A stretch of DNA of 64,000 bases from Frateuria terrea (lineage in GTDB: Bacteria; Pseudomonadota; Gammaproteobacteria; Xanthomonadales; Rhodanobacteraceae): the NCBI RefSeq assembly GCF_900115705.1, contig NZ_FOXL01000002.1, forward strand, positions 496,001-560,000, in the 5' to 3' direction. The translations under genes and the position numbers were made by a program. Position 1 is the first letter of the stretch; each line of letters starts with the position of its first letter. Below the pieces are notes generated by a model, which saw only the letters and a program-made list of their open reading frames with translations, searched no databases and was not told the origin of the DNA. Below are positions 63,585 through 64,000 of this stretch, piece by piece.

Positions 63585-63946
63585 TGCGGACGCGGGCGCC
63601 GCCCTTTCATGCCTGGGAATCGCCGCGTGCCGAGTTTGCCGCCTGTTACGCGAACGATGCCCGCCCGGTCGGGCTCTCGGGCAAGCGTCCACCGATCGAG
63701 GGCAGGGCGGCGATCAGGCGCGCTTACGCGTCGCTGGCCGCCAAGGAGCCCAGGGCGTTCGGCGTCGAAATCCTCAGGCGCACCGTCAGCGGCCCGATCG
63801 TGGTCGACCTGGAGCGCACGCTCGTGACGTGCGGCGTCGCCCCGGGTCGCCTGCGCCGCGCAAGTCGCCACGCACCCAGAAACCCTGCTGGGGGAGCTAT
63901 CCGTCCAGCTCGACCACGCGCGGCATCACCTCGCGCCCGTCGATGA
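63584..63946 (+). pseudogene. Degenerate NTF2/SnoaL-like gene
   Basis: From ATG 63584 (overlapping the pnuT stop) the first about 80 residues resemble an NTF2-like small protein (AWESPRAEFAACYANDARPVGL, IEGRAAIRRAYASLAAKEP, VSGPIVVDLERTL). After that the frame turns into Arg/Pro/Ala-rich sequence without the final beta strands, and it runs into the opposite-strand gene at the right edge. It looks truncated or frameshifted. A real short protein cannot be ruled out. Confidence 0.4.
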
Positions 63947-64000
63947 GCAGCTCGCCCACGCAGATCGGCAACTTGAAGCGCCGCCGGCCGGCGCTGCCGG
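63898..64000 (-). CDS. C-terminal end of an unidentified gene (start beyond right edge)
   Basis: On the minus strand an open frame enters from the right edge and ends at TAG 63898-63900. The visible residues include RRRFKLPICVGELLIDG and then REVMPRVVELDG. This is too short to assign a family. The coding look comes from the low-complexity-free composition and the GC-rich third positions. Confidence 0.35.

Overview
The window comes from the chromosome of a high-GC gammaproteobacterium, most likely of the order Xanthomonadales and probably the family Rhodanobacteraceae (Dyella, Rhodanobacter, Luteibacter and relatives). The reasons are the very GC-rich codon use, the gene orders recX-recA, alaS-csrA-tRNA-Ser and rpmI-rplT-pheS-pheT-ihfA-merR-tRNA-Pro, the wealth of TonB-dependent receptors, and short GC-rich palindromic repeats between genes. 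The genus is an inference. No phage, insertion sequence, CRISPR array or plasmid function was found. It is ordinary chromosome with several specialised accessory operons.

Layout. (1) 1-10805 is a sugar or amino-sugar catabolic locus. A leftward operon holds an AgaS-type SIS isomerase/deaminase, two PfkB kinases, a large TonB-dependent receptor and a secreted glycoside hydrolase cut by the window edge. A divergent rightward operon holds a class I aldolase, a metal-dependent amidohydrolase and a DeoR regulator. A cluster of GAAAG/CTTTC repeats lies between the two. (2) 10856-13268 is the ferrous iron operon feoA-feoB plus a Cys-tailed small membrane protein, behind a Fur box. (3) 13365-19000 has an enoyl-CoA hydratase and an ABC exporter operon with two histidine kinases and one response regulator. 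(4) 19236-25412 has a class III aminotransferase, upp, a proline iminopeptidase, and divergent D-2-hydroxyglutarate dehydrogenase and serA. (5) 25577-30700 is the translation block. (6) 30792-41400 is mixed metabolism: HMG-CoA lyase, acetyltransferases, thyA, an AIM24 protein, lgt, an S9 peptidase, lemA with two TPM proteins, and dgkA.

(7) 41647-49218 has a peptide transporter, a RegB/RegA redox two-component pair, and a three-gene cassette: a TonB-dependent receptor, a secreted beta-propeller protein with CxCC and CPHH motifs and a mature N terminus predicted to begin His-Glu-His-Met, and a thioredoxin-like protein. I read this as a possible copper (or other soft-metal) acquisition system. 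It is the best candidate in the window for something undescribed. (8) 49315-57805 holds tRNA-Ser, csrA, alaS, recX, recA, a CinA-family gene and mutS, the last carrying what looks like an in-frame palindromic insertion. (9) 57813-63584 holds an Hsp15-like gene, a permease, a phosphotransferase-fold kinase, and a TPP riboswitch controlling a TonB-dependent receptor and a PnuT-type transporter, which together make a thiamine uptake operon. The right edge has a degenerate NTF2-like gene and the end of an unidentified leftward gene.

The operons are tightly packed. Many junctions overlap as ATGA, or are separated by a single base. No gene-free stretch exceeds 300 bases.
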